This document shows positions 22,718 through 33,356 of a stretch of 64,000 nt of DNA, in pieces. The notes under the pieces are model-generated. The model saw nothing but the letters and a program-made list of their open reading frames with translations, did not search any database and was not told the origin of the DNA. Origin of the DNA: Bedellia somnulentella (Eukaryota > Arthropoda > Insecta > Lepidoptera > Bedelliidae). The stretch spans positions 16,864,001 through 16,928,000 of the forward strand of contig OY755171.1 of assembly GCA_963576735.1 (NCBI GenBank). Reading direction: 5' to 3'. Position numbers and translations under genes: made by a program. How positions within the stretch are numbered: position 1 is the first letter of the stretch; each line of letters begins with the position of its first letter.

Positions 22718-24402
22718 CTAAAAGACTTCGCAGACAAAAGGATTGATATCTGAATGGTTGCCAAGCACTGCAGATAATCCTGAAATACAAAGTAGATAAC
22801 AAGTTTAATTAAAGTTTTGATCATTATTCATATCATTACTTTTTGTTAAGAAATAAGTTGGTATTTTTTTTTCTGCGTTTGATTTTATACCTTACTTTCT
22901 ATCTACTATTTTAATCAAACAAATCAATGAATTTGGCAAAAGAAACAAACCTAAAAACAACCCAATCTAAAAACAATCAGCAAGAAAAAAAGCAGAATTT
23001 ACAACACCGTTACCAGCTGTAACTCATAAGACGACGAAGCATAAAACTCAACCTTATAGGCGGGATTTCGCTAGACAACCGAACAGCATGGGGTCGCTCG
23101 CGCGAATGAGCGCGGCTGGCGCTCGCTTTGGTATGTTCGCAGATCCCGTCATGCCCCGCCCCTGCCCCTCACCCCGCGCGTCTTGCCCTGTGATCTCCTG
23201 TGGCCCCACGCTTGTAGCGACGTGGTAGCGACTAAGTTTAAGTTAGTTTATGTTATTTCATGTATGTAATTACCATTATTACAATCATAAATAGTATGAT
23301 GTTATTAAATATGATTATGAGCGCTGACATTACACAAAATCAAATCGTTTTATTTAATTTCCGTAGGTTTAATGATTAGTAGGTATCTATGTATTATGAA
23401 AACGCTATCCGATGTTGTGTCATACTGTATGATTCATACAGTGGTCGCCGTTCTGCTGACATGAGATAGGTACTAGGTATTATGATACCTATTAATTAGT
23501 ACGACAGGAATCGAATCTGAGTTTTTATATATTGAAGAAATGTATTGCTATTGTTCGCAACCAACCGGGCTGTGCTAGTACAGTTAGTACCTATACTCAT
23601 AGTTTGAGTTTTGTAATTGCAAATAACTTTAGCGTCGAAGTTTAATGAATGATCAAGTAAGTATGCATAGCATACCTAAACCTATTCAGAACGGAGTTTT
23701 ATATTAGCGTCAACAACATTTCATCATGGGATTTATTATGATTTCTATACAAAATGTTCTTGTGAGGGAAATATTGAAAAATCTTAAAAATTCTTCGTTT
23801 TCAGATTTTTTCCTTTGTTAATATTTGATCACCGACCTGGATGCCGAATTTCAACTTCCTGGGATATCTGGAAGTGGGTTAGCTTTTTGATCTATATGTC
23901 AGTGAGTCACTAAAAAAATCGCGATTTTTGGACGTTTATATCTTAATAACCCTTTGTTATGTATTTATGGAAATTGGGCTACTAGTTTGTATCCTTGATA
24001 TCAACAAATGAGCCAAATTTGGTTGGTTTATGTTGATTAGAGATTGAGTTATGATGGTGTAAAAAGTCGCTCCAAATGGTTCGTGTAATATACACATACG
24101 GTGCGCGCTCGGCGCCTTGGCTTGGCTTGACGCACTGCCGTGCGTCTTGATGCTTTGTTTACTTTATTGATTTCAGATAATATTGTGCAAATACGTGAAA
24201 CAAATCATATTTTGGACTCGTAGGAAGTAAGCGTGTTATGTACGGTGCCGACACATAGCCTCATTCGCGGAAATGCAGCATCAGCGCCTCGTGTCAGCTC
24301 CGACTCTTCGGTCGGCAATATTCAGATCGAGCCACCTAAACTGTGACCTAGATTGTAAGGTTTAAATATAGGTAGTTACGAGTAAGTTAGGCGGTTCAGT
24401 AA
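22718..24402. other. unrecognised sequence with a GC-rich island at 23060-23235
   Basis: The island contains GGTCGCTCGCGCGAATGAGC and CCCGCCCCTGCCCCTCACCC, in strong contrast to the flanks. The segment 23820-24110 (CCGACCTGGATGCCGAATTT) reads like non-coding repeat. No ORF is supported. A second GC-rich stretch with an inverted-repeat flavour lies around 24100-24150. Confidence 0.35.
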
Positions 24403-24577
24403 GAGTGTAGTTCTAACATCGGACGCATTCGCGCTTAGGGTACTTAGGTTTAGGAATTAGAAATGTAAGTTTAAATTAATAAATCAAGTGAAGAGCAGTG
24501 TGATTCTAACATCGAACGCATTCGCGCTTAGCTTAGTTAGGTTTAGGTCTTAGAAATGTAACATTTAATTAATAAAT
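24403..24577 (+). repeat. tandem duplication, two units of about 82 bp, period about 92 bp
   Basis: TTCTAACATCGGACGCATTC, GCGCTTAG, TTAGGTTTAGGAATTAGAAA and TGTAA recur as TTCTAACATCGAACGCATTC and so on at 24496-24577, both ending TTAATTAATAAAT or near it. The surrounding 24230-24660 might be a solo LTR (AATAAA-type signals in each unit), but no paired LTR or primer site was found. Confidence 0.7.
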
Positions 24578-25559
24578 TCTGTATAAGTTTATCCAGTTTC
24601 CTTTTTCACCCTCCGTCTGTGTCCCGAGTATTTAATTAGCGTGTTTAGGGCAGAGACCTTGTTTATGTGATCGTGCTTTAAAAATAGGTAAATAAAAAGT
24701 TTTGGGCTGCAGTTATCGAAGCGAGTAAAGAGCCCCTGATGAATCACTTCGCAGTGGCGTATCAAAGAAAACTCCGAATATATTTACAGTTTATGAACCT
24801 TATTAGATTTACAATAGAAGATATACTGTTATTTATACGTTTTACCTGTGTTTTTGATTTAATTCTAAACATAACCTTCAACAACAAAAACAACGGTGTT
24901 GCCCACTTCAAAATCTCAATTATCCTATAGAAGTAAGAATTCATCATGTGAATAAGATAATTACTATGAACAAGGAAAGTATTCGGAACTAAAAAAAAAT
25001 ATTGTTTAAAAGACAGAGACTTTGATTGTTGATTCAAACTATGTTGAATTTGACTAAGGTAACGTGTATTAAATTATAATGATTATTTGATTTAAAGAAT
25101 TGTTTTATTTTAACAAAAATATTATTGATCTGTTACCCTAATAGAATGATTTTTAAACCACGTTTTTATTCCCACCGACACCGAGTAGCCATGGTACACA
25201 TTTTGGTGGTACTCGTTGTGAAGAAAACACAAAAATCTGGTGATTGTTGTCTATTTATTGATTAGTCATTGTTAGTAGGAATGTCTTGTATTTTCGTTTA
25301 TTGTTTGCTCATAATTTATGTATTTATAAACTTATTATTTGAGGATATTTGCCATATATGTTCGGTAACATTATATGTTTGTCGTTATTGAAAGCATGAG
25401 AAAAGCCTTACCAAATTACCACAAGCGAGGCAAAATTGTTTTTGTGTCAACACCGATTGTGCGAAGGAGAGACATATAGGGTGCCACGCGCGTTATCTGT
25501 CTATAGGTAGTTGGTCTGAGTATATGAATGTATATGAATGAAACATAATGTATATGAAT
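24578..25559. other. no recognisable gene; short ATGAATG repeats
   Basis: GTATATGAATG recurs three times within about 25520-25562. The rest is unrecognised. Confidence 0.35.
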
Positions 25560-25712
25560 GAAATTTGGCAGAATTTCTTACTAAAAACTTTTTGTTCCGG
25601 AAAAAATTGACAAGTAAAATATTTATGCCTGATTGAACTAAGAGTAACGGCAAAAACGCCTAATGTTTGTCATAAGCAAAGTTGACAGTACGAAGTCTGT
25701 TGGGTCAGCTAG
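25560..25712 (+). mobile_element. probable Helitron 3' end
   Basis: Contains GAAATTTGGCAGAATTTC and ends GTACGAAGTCTGTTGGGTCA, GCTAG|T at 25709-25713. This is similar to the GTGCGAAGC...GGGTCGCTAG|T terminus of other Helitrons here. The 5' end could not be placed. Confidence 0.45.
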
Positions 25713-25715
25713 TAT

Positions 25716-25855
25716 TACATAATACACATTTAAATTACATCCAAGATTCATATACACTCATCACATAAATGTTGCTCTCAGCGGGGATCGAACCCGCAAC
25801 CTCCAGTCCAGACCGAGAGGCTAGTCACTTATCCATTCAACGACGGACGTCGTCT
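25716..25855 (-). mobile_element. tRNA-like SINE, family J, copy 1
   Basis: On the minus strand the 5' part reads GACGTCCGTCGTTGAATGGA (A-box-like), then GGTTGCGGGTTCGATCCCCG (B box GGTTCGATCCC). A shared tail with ...AGAGCAACATTTATGTGATG and GAATCTTGGATG follows. The same layout recurs at 46352-46502. It is not a working tRNA, because no acceptor stem pairs across it. Confidence 0.6.
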
Positions 25856-26647
25856 TTGTTTCAAAGAACAAATGATTTCAATGAATAATGATCAAAATAG
25901 ACCCGAAATAGGTCATCGTCGTCTCATTTTATTGGATTCGAACTGGTTAGCAACAGTAAAACTGATACCTAATGAGCCTCAATATTTTCAGAGAATTTAT
26001 ATAATACTCTGGCAGGTTGGTTAGCAACAAAATACCTGGTAATAATCTAGACATTATTATTTCGCCAAAAACATATACGCTTTAAGTAAGACATCTTTTT
26101 CGGAACCGTAGAGTAAACAAATATTTCTGATGGATCACCGAAGAGCAAATAGAAACCGAATAGGATTCATTACTCAAAGTTGGTTTTTGTTATGTCCTCT
26201 TTCACAAGAAAATAATCTTGGCACAGTAGCCACCAAAATTGAATAAAAACATAGTTCCAATTATTTTTTTTGTTTTGTATGGTATTATATACATTAATAA
26301 TACAAGGCTTTGGTTTAACATTAAATGATTTAGGTTAGTAATTGGTGAAATAGTGGATTGCACATGCTTCTGTTTGGTGATAAGCTACTTGTCGTATCGC
26401 GTTGCTTAGGAAGCTTCAAGAGTGACAAACTTGTCAACCGCCACTCTTTCAAACTTAGAAGTATCGCATACCTTTATCTCCTTGTAACCGTCGAACTTAA
26501 GATATAATAATGAGCGAGTTGGGGACTCAGATTCCTTTAGACGCCTTGTACGCCACGTCCAGGGGAGATGAAATAATATAAAATATCGAAGTGAAATCTG
26601 TGTGATGTTATCGTTTCAAACACAAGATTGAAACAAGAAAACCATTA
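25856..26647. other. no recognisable gene or repeat
   Basis: Nothing supported. Confidence 0.4.
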
Positions 26648-26710
26648 GGCCGACACTAAGCCGACACTGCACGCATTGTGTTAGCGCAAATGTCGTCGGC
26701 TTTGTCGGCC
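26648..26710. repeat. 63-bp hairpin-forming inverted repeat
   Basis: GGCCGACACTAAGCCGAC at the left pairs with GTCGGCTTTGTCGGCC at the right, leaving a two-base bulge (CT) and a ~29-nt loop. It could be a mini transposon core or a cruciform-prone remnant. No flanking duplication is obvious. Confidence 0.65.
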
Positions 26711-27470
26711 AAACGATGCTGTTGACGGCTAAACATGTCGGCTATCTATTCAATGCTAATTTTTACATTACCAGTAGAAACTGGCTATAACTAGATCACT
26801 GTAATAGTTGTTGTATAAATATGTTAAGTGCTATAATACATTTAATTAAAACCAAATTTAAAATAATTATTAAAATTGCATATAAATGTTTAGTTGCGTT
26901 TAGTTGTTAAAGCGAATAAAAGCATGGTAGTTGTCGCAAGACTTATAGAACACAAACTCAATTTAGAAGTCAGATGTAACTACAAAGAACTCAAACGTAT
27001 AAATGGAAAATTTGTGTCTCAGAATATTTGATGGGGTGCTCAGAGTATTTTTTTTATTTGTTTCTTATATCATCTGAAAACAAGGTCTTTTAAAAACCAT
27101 CAGAATGATAAACAAGACTTAAACAAAAAGTTTATGAAATGCAAACTATGTTATTGTGCAAAGTTTATAGTCACATCGTCTGAGACGGGACTCAAAGACG
27201 CCATATTTCTGTTGCTAGGCAACCCTTCTAATCAATACACCTATCGCTGCGCTTCTAACAATAACTTAATAATAGTTTGTTCATTATGGGATGACTCTAC
27301 TTCAGACAGCTGACAGATGTAGTTGTTTAGTTAAGTTGGGTTGATAGTTTCGGCCTTAGACTAATTACAAAATCTAGAGTAACTAATACCAGCACTGTTA
27401 AACTACACTAGTATTAAACTTACTTGTATACTTAGGATTAGCAGTCTCATATGTCAAATTTGAAGCATAT
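26711..27470. other. no recognisable gene or repeat
   Basis: Nothing supported on either strand. Confidence 0.4.
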
Positions 27471-27474
27471 TTAA

Positions 27475-28851
27475 CCCTAGACACCTAACCTTCGTCGATG
27501 CAACGAGTACACGGCAGAAAATTAGTTGTCTCTTTTCTGCGCTTACAGCTATAATGACAACGTTTATAGCTAACTCAGTGTTCGTCGACTTCGTCTGGTA
27601 GGCAGCCGTATCCAGCAGGTTAGTTCACTATTTTACGAGATATTCCAATTATGTTCGTCGTTTCGACGTATGGTTAGGCTTTGTGTATATATCTTTCACA
27701 ACTTAAGCTTATACATTTTTGCAGTTTTTATTCTAGACGCTAGACGAGTACTGTTCGATGTGTGTATAACGAGTTTGTTATTAGAAGAAGAAGATAACAC
27801 TCCATAGGAAGACTTGTTTAATAGCGAAAATGAAGAAAATTTTTAAGAAGATTATGTTCAAAGTGACAATCAGTCAGAAAAGTCCTTTACAATTCTATCG
27901 TACAAACATAAGCCATTTTAGATAGTTTACATGCTATCATTTTGTGATGTAGAAGCTGCTGTCAATTCAACAAAAGAGGCCATGCATCATTGAATTTTTC
28001 AATGGTACTAAAGGTGGTGGAGACCCATTTGGCAAACGTGTTCAGTTATGTCACGCAACAGAGAAACAAATCAATGGCAAATGTGAATTTATTGTGAGAT
28101 GATGAATATAACACTATCAAAAAGTACATCAGTATGTCATAATACCTCTGTACAGGGTGAAAAAAAAATACTTAGCGTGATTTGATAAAGAAACTGCATT
28201 GCAGCTTGTTGAACTGTGGCTGAAGATCAGACTGAATTTTTTACTATTCCGTCGCACATAATAGATATCATTTGAAGAATGAATCTCACGATCAAGGTCA
28301 GTAGTTACCTGGGAGTGATTTGGGATTGGCAGAAGCACCAAGTAGAAAAAGAAAAGTCTGTAGTGATATATTCCTACAAAATCGACGCGTGATGAAGTCA
28401 TTGTGCACAAAATGTAATACTGTAGTTTTCGGTGAACATAAGGTTGATTCCTGCAGGAGAGGTGCATTAAAATTATTGTTTTGATTCTTTTCCTAAATAG
28501 TAATAGAGTTATTTTAAGATTGCCCAAAGAAAAGATGATTTTTTAATGTTGTTGTTTTAATTTTTATTTTTATAGTATTTAGATACTAAAAAAATTAAAA
28601 TTAACTGTCTGAACTAATCTCATTGAAAATAGTGCCTCACTTAAAGACAAATAAAATCAATATAATTACAGCAAAATTCAAGTTCATTGTTTTATTTTTT
28701 AAAGAATAGTAGTTGGTTCATACAATCAATAATAAATATAACAATATATGACATTATAAAGTACTAAAATAAAGCACTTTAAAAAAATGCTCGTCGCATC
28801 GACGTATGGTTAGGGTTTATATAAAGGCAAGCGAACGTTAGGTGTGTAGGG
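27475..28851 (+). mobile_element. decayed, internally deleted piggyBac-like element
   Basis: It is flanked by TTAA at 27471-27474 and 28852-28855. Ends are CCCTAGACACCTAACCTTCG and (inverted) CCCTACACACCTAACGTTCG. Subterminal inverted motifs CGTCGATGCAACGAG and CTCGTCGCATCGACG match at 14 of 15. CGACGTATGGTTAGG occurs near both ends. The length is 1.38 kb against about 2.4 kb for an autonomous element. TTAA plus a CCC-type terminus and the ORF scraps inside point to piggyBac. Confidence 0.8.
27790..28500 (+). pseudogene. piggyBac-like transposase remnants
   Basis: Disconnected frame pieces are visible: an acidic N-terminal stretch (EDLFNSENEENF, DYVQSDNQSEKS) and FFNGTKGGGDPFGK around 27990-28040, which resembles the 'YYNxTKGGVDxxD' block holding a late catalytic Asp. 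Near 28330-28460 comes RKRKVCSDIF with SLCTKCNTVVFGEHKVDSC, which resembles the C-terminal cysteine-rich domain (C..C...C..C..EH...C). Most of the catalytic core is deleted and several stops occur. The open minus-strand stretch here (28129-28527) is a shadow. Confidence 0.65.
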
Positions 28852-28916
28852 TTAATTCTAAAAGTTTTAGCTATTGAATAATAAAAATATTTTTGTTTTA
28901 ATGTTTTCCAAGCCTA

Positions 28917-29935
28917 CGAGGGGCATGCCAAAAGAAACTAGATACTCAAAAAAATAAAATTTATTCTTTATTACAAGTATCGATCTTTTCAAAGTATTCA
29001 ACCTGAGCACGTATACACTTTTCAATACGTCTGAACTGAACCAATTGGAAAATACCTGTGACCACTCTTCTTTAGATACCTCAGAAATCTCTAAATTATA
29101 GGCAACCAGCAAATCTTCTTTGCTTTCAAACCTCTTCCCCTTTAGTTTTTCATTGATTTTTGGAAACAAGTAAAAATCACAAGGCGCTAGGTCAGGGGAA
29201 TATGGCGTGTGAGGGAGATTTGACACATTTTTCGAGTTGAAAAAGTCTAGTGTTCTGGCAGACGTGTGCGGCGCCGCATTGTCGTGGTGCCAGAGAAGGT
29301 GCCGGATTCCTGACTTAGGTCGCTTGTCACACCAAGCTGATATTATTGTTGGAGCACAAACTGTCACATACCATTCGGAGTTCACCGTTCTTTCATTCTC
29401 TAGCACAACAGTAGCAATATGACCCGTTTTGCAGAAAAACGAGGCGACCATTTGTGTGCGAGGTGTGCTTCGTGCACGGCGACTTTTTGTTGGAGTTGGC
29501 TCGTCTTCAAAGCACCATACAGTCGACTGTCGCTTTGATTCGGGATCATAGTTATATAGCCATGTTTCTTCACCAGTCAGTATATCATATACGTTTTTTT
29601 TCTCGCCTCCGTTGAATTTATCTCTCATGAATAGGCACCAATCCACGCGACGGTCTTTCTGCTCATCTGTAAGTTTGTGCGGCACCCATCTCGAACAACG
29701 TTTACGGAGAGAAAGGTGGTCGTGAATTATGGTTTGCATTGCTGCTGATCCAATTCCTAGTTCTCGCTCTAGATCTACATATGTGATTCGTCGTTACGTT
29801 GGCAGCCGTCCTGTCTTCGCTTCATCTTCGAGACATCCCCGTCCTCTTTTAAATTCAGCAAACCAATTGAATACTGATGCTCGGGAACAAGCAGAATCAC
29901 CAAAAGAAGAAGCTAAAAGTTCAAAACATTCTTGA
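28917..29935 (-). pseudogene. mariner transposase, DD34D type (broken)
   Basis: The enzyme family cuts and pastes the element at TA sites. The N-terminal helix-turn-helix part (ECFELLASSF, SRASVFNWFAEFKRGRG) lies at 29800-29935. A deletion of about 50 bases relative to copy 2 leaves a TAA stop after GRLPT. After that a 290-codon frame (stop near 28867) runs from MQTIIHDHLS through WVPHKLTDEQKDRRVDWC. The first catalytic block reads TGEETWLYNYDP, with Glu where copy 2 has Asp (TGDETW). The second is LLWHHDNAAPHTSA and the third YSPDLAPCDFYLFP; 34 residues separate the last two Asp residues. The frame runs on through the terminal repeat into flanking DNA, so the normal stop is probably lost. 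Confidence 0.85.
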
Positions 29936-30172
29936 GGCTTTAATTAAACCTTTTGTAATGTCATATAAAATCATAACGGGGCGATTCCGCTATAGACGAT
30001 TTGCGACATTAATTTTTTAATCACGTTATTAGTTATATTTTTTGTTATTAGTGGAAAGAAGAAAGTCGAAATTTGATATAAAATCTATTTTTATCTGATT
30101 TTACTCAGTATTTGATTTTCGGGCGCATTACTAAAGTTTACCATCCAAAGGGTTGTTACAAACTGTAAAATC

Positions 30173-31190
30173 ATGGCTGCCAACACTGGCGCGAAACAGC
30201 TGTCGCTGACAGTTTCAGGTATGTTTCACCGGCTAAACGTGTAGTGACCATATTTATTTATCCTCATATATCAAAAAATGTAAGTATATGTTGTTATTTA
30301 TTGAGTATTATAGACTACTAGATCACATTGTTAACTTGTTGCACCCGCGATACAAAAGATGTAAAAGTTATTTTTTTTCACAGAAATGAAGAGCTATTAT
30401 TCTGAAACTTTGCAAAAGTAAGAAGAAATTAAAACTTTACTTAAATGAATCGTTTATACGAGTGTAATGATTGCTAGATTAAAATAAACCTTATCTAAAA
30501 TTGGTTGCACCCGCGATCTTAATGTCAGATCGCGGGAGCAAATTTTTATCACTTCACCTTTTTGTGTAAATAATTACTTATTTTGTTTTTTTGTAATGCC
30601 TTGATAATAATATATGGTAAATACGATTGATGATATATATTTAATATCTGTGTTTTTATTTACATTTTGTTTGTTTTAGAGAATTTTCGGTCAAATTGAC
30701 AACAGGGCAACTCAAGGTGACTGCTGCATTCTTCATTAAAAGAAAATCCTGAGCTTCATGCCAAACACCATCGGCACTGTCGGGATAGAGCTCGTGATAC
30801 CAAACGGAGACAGATAAAGATTTGAAAATATTGGCTAGAATCAGATCCGAAGAAAGAATGCAGACAACTAGAAAGCGGCGTACAGAAGAACAAGTTTAAC
30901 AAGCTTGTACTAGATAGGAATAGATAGCTTGTATAGATAATCCTCGTAGGGAAGGCTGTAGCAAAAGTAAAACGTAATCTACCATTACCAAAGCTGTGGA
31001 TGTTGTATAAAAAATTACTTCTGAATTCCATATTGCTCCATTTGACGAAAATGACACCCCTAAAGCAGCGCCTCGAAAAACTGATTTGTGATTTTAATAA
31101 TAGGGATGAAATAAGCAGCCAACTGCCCGGCTGCTTCCGTTTAATCTTCTGTCTTACCGAAAGATATTTATTAGATATTTGTGCTGGTTA
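30173..31190 (+). pseudogene. possible spliced gene remnant inside the 29978-31961 insertion
   Basis: ATG at 30173 opens MAANTGAKQLSLTVS, followed by a good splice donor (CAG|GTATGT at 30219). A candidate acceptor (TTTGTTTTAG) ends at 30679, followed by an open run reading FSVKLTTGQLKVTAAFFIKR. Further on are ELHAKHHRHCRDRARDTKRR (basic) and, at about 31050-31130, MTPLKQRLEKLICD with FNNRDEISSQLPG. Frames do not join without shifts. The 'NRDxxSxxLPG' pattern reminds me of unnamed arthropod transposon-linked proteins, but this is a weak recollection. Inference only. Confidence 0.3.
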
Positions 31191-31237
31191 GTATGTAATT
31201 GTAGAAAAAAATATACTCAATATCGTTATGTGGGAAT

Positions 31238-31519
31238 GTGTCAGAGCGCATAGATGAAGATGGAGAAGTCAGAGTACAATTTACGACGACAATTGAGGGC
31301 AAACGTTACACAGAAATTGTTAATGACATAGCAGACGGGCAATTTGATGAAATTATGGCGAAGCTGGAAGCTCCAGAGAAAAAGACTGAAGGAAATTGGA
31401 TGATAATACAATTTCCGGCAAATATTGACGTATTCGAAAAATACATTAATATAAGTGATAACAAAAGTATGCTAATTAGTAATAAATATGTTTTGTTCTC
31501 TGATTTTGTTTCTATATAA
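31238..31519 (+). CDS. unrecognised 93-codon ORF inside the insertion
   Basis: The frame opens MSERIDEDGEVRVQFTTTIE and continues GKRYTEIVNDIADGQF and APEKKTEGNW before low-complexity K/N/I/S sequence. The first ~75 residues have a protein-like, charged composition; the last part looks like read-through. It may be an exon of the element's gene, downstream of 30173-31190. No domain is recognised. The start could also lie upstream across a splice site. Confidence 0.3.
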   Translation: MSERIDEDGEVRVQFTTTIEGKRYTEIVNDIADGQFDEIMAKLEAPEKKTEGNWMIIQFPANIDVFEKYINISDNKSMLISNKYVLFSDFVSI

Positions 31520-32186
31520 GTTAAATTGATGTTTGTATTCACTTAAATTAGACTGGTTGCACCCGCGATAATTTAATGTTGCACCCGCGATTGATTAAAA
31601 AACTAATAATTCATTGTCTATTTTCTTTTTGTTTAGAGTTTTTGTTTTATTTACTTTGTTACTTAAACAGCCTACAAAATACTAAGGCATAACTTATTAA
31701 ATGTATCACAATTAACAGATTTATGCGTTTCCTGTCTATGATCTGGAAAGGTTGGGCCAAATACGTTGCACCCGCGATGGCACTTTGAACCTTCCTCCTA
31801 GCTTTTTAAATACTATTTGAAAATCTTTCTCAACTAATATAATGGGTAAATATTAAAATTAAAGCCTTTTAAAGACTCATTTCATTAAAAATGTTTTTTA
31901 TTTAATTATATCGAACTAAAACATGCGTCTAAATGTTGCACCCGCGATAATGGAATGACCCAACGAGAAAAACACGTGGACTGAGCTCCATTGTTACAAG
32001 TGAATTCCCGCCAGATTCTCGGAAAAATGATGCTCATTCAAATAAAAAATAAATAAAAGAAGTGTGTTCTATATTCAAATATGTCAATAAAAAACCAGCC
32101 TATAAGATGGTGTATAGCTTGCCAGTGTCAATTATTCGAGAAAAGAGTATCTAACTTCTATTGGCATGCCCCTCATATTTATTAAA

Positions 32187-32427
32187 ACATACATACATAC
32201 GTACATATACTCACGGCTATAAGTCCCTAGAAGGGGTAGCCAGAGCTATGGAATAAGAAATTCCTTAACCACTTTTGGAAAGTTAAGTGGGGAAAAGATG
32301 GTTAAATAAAATGGGTCTCCAACCGCATCGCCCAATGTTCCCTTAAAAGCCCCAATACCGTTAGTCGCCTCTTACGTCTACTACCGGAAGAAACGGGGTA
32401 GCGCTATTCTGAGCCGGCACTATGCAG
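32187..32427 (-). mobile_element. SINE A, full length
   Basis: The complement runs from CTGCATAGTGCCGGCTCAGA to ATAGCCGTGAGTATATGTAC with the (TATG)n tail at 32187-32205. It sits 10 bp outside mariner copy 1. One small deletion is present after GGTTAAATAAAATG. Confidence 0.85.
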
Positions 32428-32443
32428 CAATATTTGACAGCAA

Positions 32444-33356
32444 TCTTTACTTATAATAAATCTGTAGAGAGGTCAATTCTGTACATTAAATATATTTTCA
32501 AAATAACTATCAGGGGGTGATTAGTGATCGATACTGATGCCAAAAATGCAATCAGTAATTTTTTTGTCTGTCTGTCTGTCCGTCGGTTTGTATGTTCGTT
32601 ATGGAAACAAAAACTACTCGGCAGATTTTAACGAAACTTGGTAGAATTATTCTTCATACTCCTGGGCAGGTTATAATGTACTTTTCAGCAGAGTAGTGAA
32701 GGGGAATTTTGGGAAATTTTGGGAAAACGGGGGAAATTACTCAATTTTTAAGCTTCCGTCACGTGTGCAGCCTTAATGGTTATAGTTACATATAAATCAT
32801 GTATGACGGAAATATTCTACATAAAATTGTCTAAAGATATCCTTCAACAGCATACGTCTATCTTTTATGGTTGACTCACAATAACACCCGATTGCTTATG
32901 TAACTCCCGATAGCTTAGCAGTTCAGAGCATTCTGATTACATTTGTTTACTTTATACATTTAAAAAAAATACAGTATTACCTATTCAATAAAAAAAGAAT
33001 CATAGAAATCGGTATAGAAACACCAAACTTATACATGAAATAAGCCATCGCGTCCTGTCGTCGCATGTGAATACTGAATACTACTATAAGGATTACTTTT
33101 TAGTAATGGTTGCACGCGCAAAAGATAGCCGGGAGTATATGATGTATGCAAAGTTTGTAACTCTGATTGTTTGTCTGCATGGGTTTATTTTCGGAGATAC
33201 TGAACCGTTCATCAAAGCGCTTTCACAATCACAAAGTTACACTATTCAGGAGTGCTATAAGTTGCGCTAAATTTCACAAAGGTTGAGCAGTGATTGAAGA
33301 AACCTCAGATATTTTTAAAACTACGCTACCCGTGCAAAGCTGGGCCGATCCACTAG
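32444..33356 (+). mobile_element. non-autonomous Helitron, family D, copy 2
   Basis: A|TCTTTACTTATAATAAATCT at the start and GGGCCGATCCACTAG|T at the end. It carries the shared family D blocks plus parts missing in copy 1 (TAACTCCCGATAGCTTAGCA, AACACCAAACTTATACATG). GTCT repeat of about four units near 32566. The 67-codon open stretch at 33067-33270 is not supported as coding. It starts 17 bp after a SINE A. Confidence 0.75.

Larger units (their letters stand above)
29978..31961. mobile_element. insertion with imperfect terminal repeats and six copies of GTTGCACCCGCGAT
   Basis: AAC occurs at 29975-29977 and again at 31962-31964, and removing the segment restores the mariner sequence seen in copy 2. 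The ends read GGGGCGATTCCGCTATAGAC and, inverted, GGGTCATTCCATTATCGCGG. They agree at GGG..ATTCC..TAT and again at TGC.ACATT. Exact GTTGCACCCGCGAT copies start at 30338, 30504, 31556, 31578, 31765 and 31935. One near-exact inverted copy is at 30529-30541. Three-base duplication with inverted ends suggests a DNA transposon. I cannot name the superfamily. Confidence 0.7.
28917..32175 (-). mobile_element. mariner copy 1, interrupted by a 1984-bp insertion
   Basis: TA at 28915-28916 and 32176-32177 flank inverted ends: CGAGGGGCATGCCAAAAGAA at the left, and TTCTATTGGCATGCCCCTCA at the right. The element itself is about 1.27 kb (28917-29977 plus 31962-32175), the normal mariner size. The rest is a later insertion (29978-31961). 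It has the same orientation as, and high similarity to, the copy at 58431-63014. Confidence 0.88.

Noticed and set aside
25773..25850. Possible functional tRNA gene
   Set aside because: The A and B boxes are present but acceptor ends do not pair, and the same layout with tail recurs at 46352-46502, so it is a SINE head.
28129..28527. 132-codon minus-strand frame
   Set aside because: Antisense of the piggyBac-like remnant. The plus strand carries the recognisable motifs.
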